Origin: Desulfobacterales bacterium | GTDB taxonomy: Bacteria; Desulfobacterota; Desulfobacteria; Desulfobacterales; RPRI01 | Direction of reading: 5' to 3' | DNA: 10,262 bases | NCBI GenBank assembly: GCA_030689795.1 | Contig: JAUYEO010000052.1 | Location: 1-10,262, forward strand | Shown: piece by piece, positions 1 to 6,497 of the stretch | How the letters are laid out: the number at the start of each line of letters is the position of its first letter | How positions within the stretch are numbered: position 1 is the first letter of the stretch | Made by a program: the position numbers and the translations under genes | Notes under the pieces: model-generated | Database searches by the model: none | The model's input: only the letters and a program-made list of their open reading frames with translations | Told to the model about the DNA's origin: nothing

Positions 1-1
1 G

Positions 2-187
2 TATGACGGGATTGCGGTTATCACTACCGTTGACCGGCCTGAGGGAATTGTCATGTTTCGGATTCCTCCGGGGTGTGAAAATGATGTTGATACGGTTTTG
101 CAGGATCTTGGGAAAGATATGATGATTGAAGAATATATCCCGGACACTAATGATGCGTTCGTAAAAAGTCGAAATATGCTCACTTAA
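2..187 (+). CDS. 3' end of a small conserved protein, DUF4911-like (partial)
   Basis: The window opens inside a reading frame whose last 61 codons are visible and which ends in TAA at 185-187. The peptide starts YDGIAVITTVDRPEG and continues with an Ile/Val-rich strand, PPGCENDV and a charged helix (VLQDLGKDM). This resembles the C-terminal half of the small (~80-90 aa) DUF4911 proteins that I recall lying just upstream of miaB in Deltaproteobacteria. Both the fold pattern and the position fit, but the family name comes from memory and the function is unknown. No catalytic motif is visible. The last residues (AFVKSRNMLT) are encoded by the left arm of the inverted repeat at 157-230, so the C-terminus may have been altered by repeat sequence. 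The gene probably belongs to the same transcription unit as miaB, 73 bases downstream. Confidence 0.55.
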   Translation, partial: YDGIAVITTVDRPEGIVMFRIPPGCENDVDTVLQDLGKDMMIEEYIPDTNDAFVKSRNMLT

Positions 188-230
188 CCCCAAAAATCTC
201 AAATCCGTTCGCATATGTCTTTTTACGAAC
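157..230. repeat. 12-bp perfect inverted repeat spanning the first gene's stop and the miaB leader
   Basis: GTTCGTAAAAAG at 157-168 is exactly complementary to CTTTTTACGAAC at 219-230. Inside these arms a second pair, ATATGC at 174-179 and GCATAT at 211-216, would extend the stem after a small asymmetric bulge. This leaves an unpaired loop of about 31 bases (180-210) that contains the TAA stop of the upstream gene. The arms match the TTCGTAAAAAGTC motif found at other gene ends in this window. The right arm ends 30 bases before the miaB ATG, so a transcript could fold here between the two genes. A role in mRNA processing or attenuation is inference. Confidence 0.7.
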
Positions 231-260
231 TCATCGCTAATGAGAGATTGAAAGAAGATA

Positions 261-1679
261 ATGAATACAAAGTACCTCTACATTAATACTATCGGCTGCC
301 AGATGAATGTATACGATTCAGAGCAGATGGTAAGGCGTTTAAAGCCTCTGGGATATGAGATATCTCCGACTATTGAGGCAGCCGATCTGATTATTGTAAA
401 CACATGCGCCATAAGGGAAAAAGCCGAGCAGAAAGCCTTCAGCTTTTTAGGCCGCCTTACCGCCCTGAAAAGAAAAAAGCCTGAACTGATAATCTGTGTG
501 GGCGGTTGTGTGGCTCAGCAGGAAGGCCGGTTGATTCTTGAGCGGGTTCCTAATGTGGATCTTGTTTTCGGGACACATGCCTTAAACAGATTGCCTGAAC
601 ATATACTGAAAATCTCATTAAAAAGATGCAGAATATCTGATGTTGAGATGACTCAGGAGATCGTGGAATTTTCACCCGACGTCAATCCGGTGGTTAACGG
701 TAACATTACAAGATTTGTAACCATTATGCGAGGGTGTGATAACTACTGCACTTATTGCGTGGTACCGTATGTAAGGGGGCCTGAGATAAGCAGGAGACCG
801 GAGAGTGTAATAGGAGAGATCAGGGAGCTTGTTAAGTCAGGCGTGCAGGAAGTTACGCTGCTGGGCCAAAACGTAAACAGTTACGGGATAAAAGAAAGGC
901 TTTGTTCTTTCCCCGAGCTTCTTAAACTTGTGAATGAAATCGAAGGCCTTTTCCGAATCCGCTTTACGACCTCTCATCCGAAAGATCTGTCCGAAGATCT
1001 CATATCTTCTTTTGCTGGTCTTGAAAAACTTTGCAGCCATATTCACCTGCCTGTCCAGTCGGGATCCAACAGTGTTTTAAAGAGGATGAACCGGAAATAT
1101 ACAGGAGAGCTCTATCTTGAAAAAATTGACAGGCTCAGGAAAATATCGCCTGATATTGCAATAACATCAGATGTCATTGTAGGCTTTCCCGGAGAGACGG
1201 AGGATGATTTCAAAGCTACCCTTGATCTGGTAAAAGAGGTGGAGTTTGACAGTCTTTTCACCTTCGGGTATTCTGATCGGAAAAATGCTCCGGCCGCACG
1301 GTTTTCAGACAAGGTTCCTGATGACAAAAAAAAGGAGAGACTTCGGGAGCTGCTCGAATTGCAGGAATATTATACTGTAAAGAAAAACCGGGCTCTCGTG
1401 GGGTCAACGGAACTGATACTTGTTGACGGATTCAGCAAAAAGCAGGGCACTGAGGACGGACAAAAGGGATTTGCCGGTGTTCACTGGACAGGTCGGACAT
1501 CAACAAATAAAATCGTAAATTTTGTTGATGAAAATTTTCTTTCAGGCGATAGTGCTCTTATCGGTAAAAAAATTGATGTTAAGATACAAAAAGCATTTTC
1601 GCATTCCCTTCTGGGCAAACCGGTTGATTTAAATAGGTTGCCTGATAGGGTGACAGGGGAGGAGAGTTATGCTGCTTAA
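261..1679 (+). CDS. miaB: tRNA-2-methylthio-N6-dimethylallyladenosine synthase MiaB
   Basis: This radical-SAM methylthiotransferase adds the 2-methylthio group to i6A37 of tRNAs reading UNN codons, in the cytoplasm. All family landmarks are present in 472 aa, a typical length. The N-terminal MTTase (UPF0004) domain has its three auxiliary 4Fe-4S cysteines at C13 (NTIGCQMN), C49 (VNTCAIRE) and C83 (VGGCVAQ). The radical-SAM CxxxCxxC motif is C159, C163 and C166 (RGCDNYCTYC), followed by the core with GQNVNSYG, SHP, LPVQSGS and SDVIVGFPGET. A C-terminal TRAM-type segment spans about 375-455. QMN after C13 and the CAIREKAE block favour MiaB over RimO or MtaB. The ATG at 261 lies behind a modest purine-rich AAAGAAG and gives the standard N-terminus. 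The 3' end overlaps the next gene by 11 bases, implying co-transcription. Confidence 0.95.
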   Translation: MNTKYLYINTIGCQMNVYDSEQMVRRLKPLGYEISPTIEAADLIIVNTCAIREKAEQKAFSFLGRLTALKRKKPELIICVGGCVAQQEGRLILERVPNVDLVFGTHALNRLPEHILKISLKRCRISDVEMTQEIVEFSPDVNPVVNGNITRFVTIMRGCDNYCTYCVVPYVRGPEISRRPESVIGEIRELVKSGVQEVTLLGQNVNSYGIKERLCSFPELLKLVNEIEGLFRIRFTTSHPKDLSEDLISSFAGLEKLCSHIHLPVQSGSNSVLKRMNRKYTGELYLEKIDRLRKISPDIAITSDVIVGFPGETEDDFKATLDLVKEVEFDSLFTFGYSDRKNAPAARFSDKVPDDKKKERLRELLELQEYYTVKKNRALVGSTELILVDGFSKKQGTEDGQKGFAGVHWTGRTSTNKIVNFVDENFLSGDSALIGKKIDVKIQKAFSHSLLGKPVDLNRLPDRVTGEESYAA

Positions 1680-2166
1680 GGTAGGCATAGCAGGGCTGGC
1701 CATGGATCCGGCGTCAAATACGCCTATTGTAATATTAAAATCGGTTGATGGAGATCAGACTGTTCCGATATGGATCGGATTGCTTGAAGCTACATCGATA
1801 GCTTCGGCGATTCAGAAAATAAGGTTTGAACGTCCCATGACTCATGACCTTTTTAAGAATTTCGCAGAAATTATGAATATCAGGGTCTCCATGATAGAAA
1901 TATGCGATCTGGTAGGAAGCACTTATTACGCAAAAATACACTTCATTTCAAATGCGGGAAATTTTGAAATGGATTCCCGCCCCAGCGATGCTATAGCAAT
2001 AGCCCTTCGTTTCGATGCTCCCATTTATCTGGACGATAAAGTTATTGAAAAATCAAAAGGAGTGGAACAGAAGCCGGAGGCTGCGGATACGAGCGAGGAA
2101 GGTAAGATGTGGGCCGATTATCTCGAAAAGCTTTCTCCGGAAGACTTCGGCAAATTCAAGGTCTGA
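1669..2166 (+). CDS. Bifunctional nuclease family protein (DUF151)
   Basis: The product is 165 aa. Residues ~1-130 match the DUF151/BFN-like domain: VGIAGLAMDPASNTPIVIL, then VPIWIGLLEATSIASAI, RPMTHDLF, a central strand pair (YYAKIHF) and the diagnostic DSRPSDAIAIALR, followed by APIYLDD. Some members of this family have been reported to act as nucleases on DNA or RNA, but for most bacterial members the cellular role is unproven. The variable tail (~131-165) is acidic and lysine-rich and ends SPEDFGKFKV. The ATG at 1669 lies inside the end of miaB and has a good GAGGAG ribosome-binding site just upstream, so translational coupling to MiaB is likely. No signal peptide or membrane segment is seen. 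The gene stops at 2164-2166, three bases before a dispersed repeat begins. Confidence 0.88.
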   Translation: MLLKVGIAGLAMDPASNTPIVILKSVDGDQTVPIWIGLLEATSIASAIQKIRFERPMTHDLFKNFAEIMNIRVSMIEICDLVGSTYYAKIHFISNAGNFEMDSRPSDAIAIALRFDAPIYLDDKVIEKSKGVEQKPEAADTSEEGKMWADYLEKLSPEDFGKFKV

Positions 2167-2168
2167 CG

Positions 2169-2343
2169 AACGGCTTTGTAAAAAGTCATTCTGCTGTGTT
2201 GCGCTTCATCTTTCGTCATTGCAGCGTACCAAAATGTACGCTTCATTCCTCAAGATTCGCGCGCCTTGCATAATGAGGTTTTTACTTTGCCGTTGGAATC
2301 TGTGCTTTTATGAGTTATTCAATATTTAACGGCTTCATAAAAA
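2169..2343. repeat. Repeat-bearing spacer flanked by 16-bp near-direct repeats
   Basis: The 193-base gap between the DUF151 and PHP genes holds a block flanked by near-identical direct repeats: AACGGCTTTGTAAAAA at 2169-2184 and AACGGCTTCATAAAAA at 2328-2343 (14 of 16 identical). Inside is a perfect 7-bp hairpin, AGCGTAC at 2223-2229 with GTACGCT at 2236-2242 (6-base loop), and a CCTCA/TGAGG pair at 2248-2252 and 2274-2278. The left edge, extended to 2188, matches the complement of 9139-9157 at 18 of 19 bases. This combination resembles short dispersed elements I recall from Desulfobacterales genomes. It carries no credible ORF, so if mobile it would be non-autonomous. Confidence 0.6.
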
Positions 2344-2359
2344 TAAAAGGAAAATCAAA

Positions 2360-2995
2360 GTGATAGATCTTCATACCCATTCATTGTTCAGCGACGGAGT
2401 CCTGATTCCATCAGAGCTTGCAAGGCGCGCCGAACACGCGGGGCTTAAGGCAGTCGGCATAACGGATCACGGGGACTCTTCAAACATCGATTTTATTGTC
2501 CCGAGGATTGTAGGTGTGGCAATAGACCTGAATCGGTTCATGGAAATAAAAGTCATTCCCGGAATTGAGCTTACCCACGTGCCCCCGCCTATGATTGCAG
2601 AATGTGCAAGGAGAGCGAGGAACCTTGGCGCAAGGATTATAATTGTCCACGGAGAGACAATCGCCGAACCTGTTGCTCCGGGCACAAACAGGGCGGCAAT
2701 AGATGCCGGTGTAAACATTCTTGCGCATCCGGGACTTATAACCATGGAGGAGGTCCTCATGGCAAAAGAGAGGGGTATCCTTCTCGAGATTTCAGCGCGC
2801 AAAGGGCACAGCCTGACTAACGGACATGTGGCCAAGCTTGCAGCAGAAGCAGGCGCAAAACTTGTCATAAATACCGACACCCACGACCCTTCAGATCTGA
2901 TAAACCGGGATCAGGCAATAAAAATTGTCCGCGGAGCAGGTCTGACCGAAGCCGACTTTGATATAATGCAGCAAAACGCATCAGCCTTTCTATAA
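2360..2995 (+). CDS. PHP-domain metal-dependent phosphoesterase, histidinol-phosphatase-like
   Basis: This 211-aa protein consists almost entirely of a PHP domain. All four PHP motifs are visible: I, HTHSLFSDG (H5, H7, D12); II, TDHGD (H37); III, PGIELTH (E70) with VHGE (H97) and LAHPG (H123); and IV, NTDTHDP (D173, H175). A full trinuclear-metal ligand set argues for an active phosphohydrolase. The family includes HisK-type histidinol phosphatases and phosphodiesterases on nucleic-acid-like substrates. The length suits a stand-alone enzyme, but the sequence does not fix the substrate and no histidine-biosynthesis gene is nearby. The start is GTG at 2360, since IDLHTHS requires translation from there; AAAAGG at 2345-2350 is the likely ribosome-binding site. 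The stop at 2993-2995 is followed by a ~296-base spacer before an operon of different composition. Confidence 0.88.
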   Translation: MIDLHTHSLFSDGVLIPSELARRAEHAGLKAVGITDHGDSSNIDFIVPRIVGVAIDLNRFMEIKVIPGIELTHVPPPMIAECARRARNLGARIIIVHGETIAEPVAPGTNRAAIDAGVNILAHPGLITMEEVLMAKERGILLEISARKGHSLTNGHVAKLAAEAGAKLVINTDTHDPSDLINRDQAIKIVRGAGLTEADFDIMQQNASAFL

Positions 2996-3291
2996 TCGTC
3001 ATATTTATCCCGGCAATCCGGAAACAGAATAAATTGATCTGCTCTTTTTGTTTTTTCCCGATGAGCCTTGCTCCGGATAATCGCGTATATAGCGCTCCAT
3101 CGGATGAAAGGTGATCGAGCAATGATTTATTTTTGACAAATGCTTGCAATTGATTTAAGTCAATGACCCTTAGAATTGACTGTGAGATATTTGAACTGAT
3201 CGAATGGCTGAAAACCATTCCTCTTTTTGAGAGGTCGCCCGGAAAATAACAAAGGAAAAAGATTTTTTTCTGAAGGAAATGAGAGGGTGAA
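2996..3291. other. Non-coding spacer between the PHP gene and the transporter operon
   Basis: About 296 bases without a convincing gene. It is AT-richer than the operon that follows and contains T-rich runs around 3044-3056, but no strong GC stem directly before them, so I do not call a terminator. The right half carries the FNR-type palindrome described separately. A 28-codon ORF (3163-3249) starts inside that palindrome without a ribosome-binding site and is not called as a gene. A GAGAGGG ribosome-binding sequence lies just before the adaptor ATG at 3292. Confidence 0.6.
3149..3191 (+). promoter_or_regulatory. FNR/CRP-type operator with -10-like element upstream of the transporter operon
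   Basis: ATTGATTTAAGTCAAT at 3149-3164 is palindromic except for one base pair. Its core TTGAT-N4-GTCAA differs at one position from the FNR consensus TTGAT-N4-ATCAA, and it also resembles the TTGAC-N4-GTCAA sites of DNR/NnrR-type regulators. Its centre is at 3156.5. A class II FNR promoter has the site centred near -41.5, which puts the -10 hexamer at about 3186-3191. The bases there are GATATT, 4 of 6 to TATAAT. The predicted transcript start near 3198 would leave a ~94-base leader before the adaptor gene. Redox or NO-responsive control is inference. Confidence 0.5.
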
Positions 3292-4482
3292 ATGAAGTTT
3301 ATATCTTTGAATCGCCGAATGTTGGCGCTGTTGGCGGTACTCGTACCGCTGGCGGTCCTGTTGATTTATGTGGCGTTGCGTTCCGGGCCGCTGGCGCCCA
3401 TCCCCGTGACCGTAACCACGGTGGAAAGCCGCTCCATCGCTCCGGCTCTGTTTGGCATCGGCACGGTCGAGGCTCGCTACACCTACCGTATCGGACCAAC
3501 GGTTGCCGGTCGGATCAAGCGGGTAGATGTGCAGGTGGGTGACAGTGTCCGGGCGGGACAGTTGCTTGGTGAAATGGACCCTGTGGATTTCGACGACCGC
3601 ATTGCCTCGCAGAGAGCCGCGCTTAAGCGCGCCGAGTCTGTTGTGCTTGCCTCCGAAGCTCAGGTCCGGGAAGTGTTGGCGCGCAAGACCTATGCCGAAA
3701 AGCAGGCAAGCCGCTATGAACAATTGCTGAAGGCGCGTTCGGTGAGCGAGGAGTCGTTTGAGGGCAAGCGTCAGGAGCTCCAGGTAACGGAGGCTGGTTT
3801 CGCCGTTGCCCGTGCTAATCTTGATGGTACACGTCAAGAGTTGGCGCGCATCCGCTCCGACCTTGAGGGCCTGATCCAACAGCGCGCCAATTTGCGCTTG
3901 ATCGCGCCTGTCAATGGCCTGGTGGCTGCGCGCAACACCGATCCAGGCACCACCGTGGTCGCCGGGCAGTCGGTGATAGAGGTGATCGACCCCGCGAGTC
4001 TGTGGATCAATGTGCGCTTTGATCAACTGCGCGTATCGGGTCTTAGTGCCGGACTCCCGGTTCGTATTGTGCTGCGCTCGCAAGAGGGGCAGCGCGCGGG
4101 GCGCATGTTGCGCGTGGAGCCGATGGCCGATGCGGTCACCGAGGAGACCCTGGCCAAGGTGACGTTTGATGCATTGCCGAAAAAATTGCCTCCCGTCGGT
4201 GAATTGGCCGAGGTCACTGTTGCTATGTCCGCGTTGCCGGCCGCGCCTGTGGTGCCGAATGCCAGTGTGCAGCGGGTTGCCGGACGTCTCGGCGTCTGGC
4301 TGGTCGATGGTGACAAACCGCGCTTTGCGCCGGTCAAGGTGGGCGCGACCGACCTCGACGGGCGGGTGCAGATCCTCGACGGTCTCAAGGCGGGCGAGCG
4401 CGTGGTGGTTTACAGCCAGCGCGCGCTCGGCGTCCGCAGCCGCGTTAAGATCGTTGAGCACCTGGCAGGGGTGTCGTCATGA
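3292..4482 (+). CDS. Periplasmic adaptor (HlyD/MacA-type membrane fusion protein) of an ABC exporter
   Basis: At 396 aa this has the standard adaptor layout. An N-terminal membrane anchor spans ~10-29 (LALLAVLVPLAVLLIYVAL). The first lipoyl half is at ~65-96 (GPTVAGRIKRVDVQVGDSV), a long Ala/Glu/Arg-rich alpha-hairpin coiled coil covers ~100-200, and the second lipoyl half is at ~203-233 (LIAPVNGLVAARNTDPGTTV). A beta-barrel begins at ASLWINVRFDQ and membrane-proximal strands run to the C-terminus, with the typical GLKAGERVVV near the end. Such proteins bridge an inner-membrane transporter to a TolC-like outer-membrane channel. No TolC homologue is encoded here, so a channel from elsewhere would be needed. 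The ATG at 3292 follows GAGAGGG closely. Its stop overlaps the permease start (ATGA). High-GC codon usage contrasts with upstream genes. The exported substrate is unknown. Confidence 0.9.
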   Translation: MKFISLNRRMLALLAVLVPLAVLLIYVALRSGPLAPIPVTVTTVESRSIAPALFGIGTVEARYTYRIGPTVAGRIKRVDVQVGDSVRAGQLLGEMDPVDFDDRIASQRAALKRAESVVLASEAQVREVLARKTYAEKQASRYEQLLKARSVSEESFEGKRQELQVTEAGFAVARANLDGTRQELARIRSDLEGLIQQRANLRLIAPVNGLVAARNTDPGTTVVAGQSVIEVIDPASLWINVRFDQLRVSGLSAGLPVRIVLRSQEGQRAGRMLRVEPMADAVTEETLAKVTFDALPKKLPPVGELAEVTVAMSALPAAPVVPNASVQRVAGRLGVWLVDGDKPRFAPVKVGATDLDGRVQILDGLKAGERVVVYSQRALGVRSRVKIVEHLAGVSS

Positions 4483-5681
4483 TCAGCCTCGCGGGGCGCG
4501 ACATCATGCACGCCTGGGTGAAGTTTGTCTTTACCGGCGTGGGTCTCGGTCTGTTGATCGGTGTGACGCTGACAATGGCCGGCGTATACCGCGGTATGGT
4601 GGACGACGCAAGAGTGCTGCTCGATAATAGCGGCGCCGACCTGTGGGTTGTGCAGCAGGACACCCTCGGGCCCTACGCCGAACCGTCCAGCCTGTATGAC
4701 GACGTCTATCGCGGCATTCTCGGAATGCCCGGCGTGGACCGGGCAGCCAACGTCACGTATCTGACCATGCAGGTACGACAGGGTGAGCGCGACGTGCGCG
4801 CCATGGTGGTTGGTGTCGTGCCCGGAGGTCCCGGCGAACCCGGGCAGCCCGGATATCTCATCGCCGGCCGGCAAATCACGCGCGGCCATTATGAAGCCGT
4901 GGTTGATATCGCTACGGGGTTCAAACTCGGCGATCGCATCCAGATCCGCCGCAACCATTACGCGGTAATCGGGCTGACCCGGCGCATGGTCTCCTCCGGC
5001 GGCGACCCGATGGTGTTCATTCCGCTCAAGGACGCACAGGAGGCGCAGTTTCTCAAAGACAACGACGCAATTGCAAGGCAGCGCCGCCGAACTGCCGGGA
5101 ACCCGGCCTTTAATCGTCCGGGGACGCCAGGTTTGCTCGATGCGGTGATTGCCTCGCAAAGCGTCAATCCTTACATCAACGCGGTACTGGTGCAGATCAA
5201 GCCAGGCTTCATACCGGAGGAGGTGGCCGAACCGATTCGGCGCTGGAAGCGCTTGCAGGTTTATACCCGTGCTCAGATGGAAGGGATCCTGATCGGCAAG
5301 TTGATCGCCACCGCGGCCAAACAGATCGGCATGTTCCTGGTGATTCTCGCCATCGTCAGCGCCGCCATCGTTGCCTTCATCATCTATACACTGACCCTCG
5401 GCAAGATCCGCGAGATAGCGGTGCTCAAACTGATCGGCACCAGGAACAGCACCATCGCCGGGATGATCCTGCAGCAGGCGCTGGGCTTGGGCATGATCGG
5501 CTTTGTAGTGGGCAAGATCGCCGCCACCTTCTGGGCGCCGATTTTTCCCAAGTATGTCCTGCTCGAACCGGGGGATGCGGTGCGCGGCTTCGTCGCCGTA
5601 ATGGTAATCTGTGTGCTGGCGAGCTTCCTGGCCATCCGTGCCGCGCTCAAGGTCGACCCGGCGGAGGCGATCGGTGGCTGA
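4479..5681 (+). CDS. ABC exporter permease, FtsX/MacB (DevC-like) family
   Basis: The product is 400 aa. A transmembrane helix at ~18-37 is followed by a large periplasmic MacB_PCD-like domain (~40-275; GADLWVVQQDT, GMPGVDRAANVTY). Three more predicted helices lie at ~283-305, 328-350 and 369-388. The cytoplasmic loop GKIREIAVLKLIGTRNSTI (~308-326) is the characteristic FtsX coupling region that contacts the ATPase, and the protein ends KVDPAEAIGG as FtsX permeases commonly do. Four helices with one large extracytoplasmic domain fit mechanotransmission-type exporters such as MacB and cyanobacterial DevC, which work from the periplasm with an adaptor. It overlaps the adaptor gene by 4 bases (ATGA), and the ATPase start lies inside its last codons, so the three genes are translationally coupled. 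The subfamily assignment within FtsX is by pattern only. Confidence 0.9.
   Translation: MISLAGRDIMHAWVKFVFTGVGLGLLIGVTLTMAGVYRGMVDDARVLLDNSGADLWVVQQDTLGPYAEPSSLYDDVYRGILGMPGVDRAANVTYLTMQVRQGERDVRAMVVGVVPGGPGEPGQPGYLIAGRQITRGHYEAVVDIATGFKLGDRIQIRRNHYAVIGLTRRMVSSGGDPMVFIPLKDAQEAQFLKDNDAIARQRRRTAGNPAFNRPGTPGLLDAVIASQSVNPYINAVLVQIKPGFIPEEVAEPIRRWKRLQVYTRAQMEGILIGKLIATAAKQIGMFLVILAIVSAAIVAFIIYTLTLGKIREIAVLKLIGTRNSTIAGMILQQALGLGMIGFVVGKIAATFWAPIFPKYVLLEPGDAVRGFVAVMVICVLASFLAIRAALKVDPAEAIGG
5663..5667 (+). promoter_or_regulatory. Ribosome-binding site that selects the GTG start of the ATPase
   Basis: GGAGG lies inside the 3' end of the permease gene, six bases before GTG at 5674 but fifteen before the next in-frame ATG at 5683. 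This spacing favours the GTG. A longer in-frame ATG start at 5611 would add an Arg/Ser-rich N-terminus that is simply the shadow of the permease frame. Confidence 0.7.
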
Positions 5682-6393
5682 CATGCTTGGAAAAGGCATC
5701 CGCATCGAGGGATTGCACAAACGCTACGGAAAAGGCGACACCGCCGTCGATGCACTAAAGGGCGTGGATATGCAGGTCGCCCCAGGCGAGACCGTCGGGC
5801 TGATCGGTCCCTCGGGCTCCGGTAAGAGCACCCTGCTCAAATGCCTTGGCGCCGTGATCGAGCCCACGGCCGGACGTATGACGCTGGGGGAAGATCTGAT
5901 CTACGACGACGGCTGGAAAATTCCCGATCTGCGCGCCCTGCGCCGCGACAAAATCGGTTTTGTGTTCCAGGCGCCGTACCTGATTCCGTTCCTCGATGTC
6001 ACAGATAACGTGGCGTTGCTGCCCATGCTGGCCGGCCGCTCCAATGCAGAATCCCGGAAGCGCGCGCTGGAACTGCTTGAAGCGCTGGATGTTGCGCATC
6101 GCGCCAAAGCCATGCCGTCGCAACTCTCCGGCGGCGAACAACAGCGCATCTCCATCGCCCGGGCGCTGGTCAACAGACCGCCCGTGATCCTCGCCGATGA
6201 GCCTACCGCGCCGCTGGACAGCGAGCGGGCATTGGCCGTGATTCGCATCCTTAACCAAATGGCCCGCCAATACGAGACCGCCATCATCGTCGTTACGCAC
6301 GACGAAAAGATCATCCCGACCTTCAAGCGCATCTATCACATCCGGGACGGCAAAACCGAGGAGGAAGCCGGCGAGGGGAGGGCTTTCGAATGA
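5674..6393 (+). CDS. ABC exporter ATP-binding subunit (DevA/LolD/MacB-type)
   Basis: From the GTG at 5674 the protein is 239 aa, normal for a stand-alone ABC ATPase. Motifs in order are: A-loop region LHKRYGKGD (Y18), Walker A GPSGSGKST (45-53), Q-loop VFQAPYLIPF, signature LSGGEQQ (151-157), Walker B VILADEP (171-177), D-loop PLDSE (180-184) and H-loop VTHDE (H209). It should hydrolyse ATP at the inner membrane and drive the adjacent FtsX-type permease. The D-loop region reads DEPTAPLD, where a small residue (DEPTxALD) is more usual; I believe the proline is shared by a DevA-like subgroup but cannot confirm it here. The gene overlaps the permease stop by 8 bases. It is the last gene of the GC-rich operon and ends 104 bases before the converging aminopeptidase gene. 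Confidence 0.92.
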   Translation: MADMLGKGIRIEGLHKRYGKGDTAVDALKGVDMQVAPGETVGLIGPSGSGKSTLLKCLGAVIEPTAGRMTLGEDLIYDDGWKIPDLRALRRDKIGFVFQAPYLIPFLDVTDNVALLPMLAGRSNAESRKRALELLEALDVAHRAKAMPSQLSGGEQQRISIARALVNRPPVILADEPTAPLDSERALAVIRILNQMARQYETAIIVVTHDEKIIPTFKRIYHIRDGKTEEEAGEGRAFE

Positions 6394-6497
6394 GAACCAT
6401 GCATTTATTTTGAAAATGGTTTCGATGCGCGCCATGAAAAGGACCCCGGAAGGGGAAACGCGTTGATCCGGCAGGCGCTGTGATTCTGCGGATATTT

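Noticed and set aside
2015..2329. 104-codon plus-strand frame over the DUF151 gene end and repeat
   Set aside because: The first half is a shadow of DUF151 and the second half is translation of a dispersed repeat with Cys/Leu-rich low-information sequence.
2467..2880. 137-codon minus-strand frame across the PHP gene
   Set aside because: The plus-strand frame carries the full PHP metal-ligand set; the antisense translation shows no family features.
3044..3060. T-rich run after the PHP gene as a Rho-independent terminator
   Set aside because: The only nearby stem (CCGG at 3010-3013 with CCGG at 3018-3021) is four pairs and lies more than 20 bases before the T-run.
2865..3218. 117-codon minus-strand frame entering the spacer before the transporter operon
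   Set aside because: It overlaps the PHP gene's 3' end, has no recognisable domain and runs through the FNR-like operator. No convincing ribosome-binding site was found.
3160..4461. 433-codon open frame on the minus strand across the adaptor gene
   Set aside because: It is the antisense shadow of a GC-rich gene. The translation is His/Arg-rich with no domain, while the plus-strand frame has every adaptor domain in order. The 4410-5720 and 5755-6435 minus frames are rejected for the same reason.
6394..6497. Terminator between the converging transporter ATPase and aminopeptidase genes
   Set aside because: Only weak stems are present (AACCAT/ATGGTT at 6395-6421 and CCCC/GGGG at 6444-6455), with no proper U-tract directly after a strong stem on either strand.
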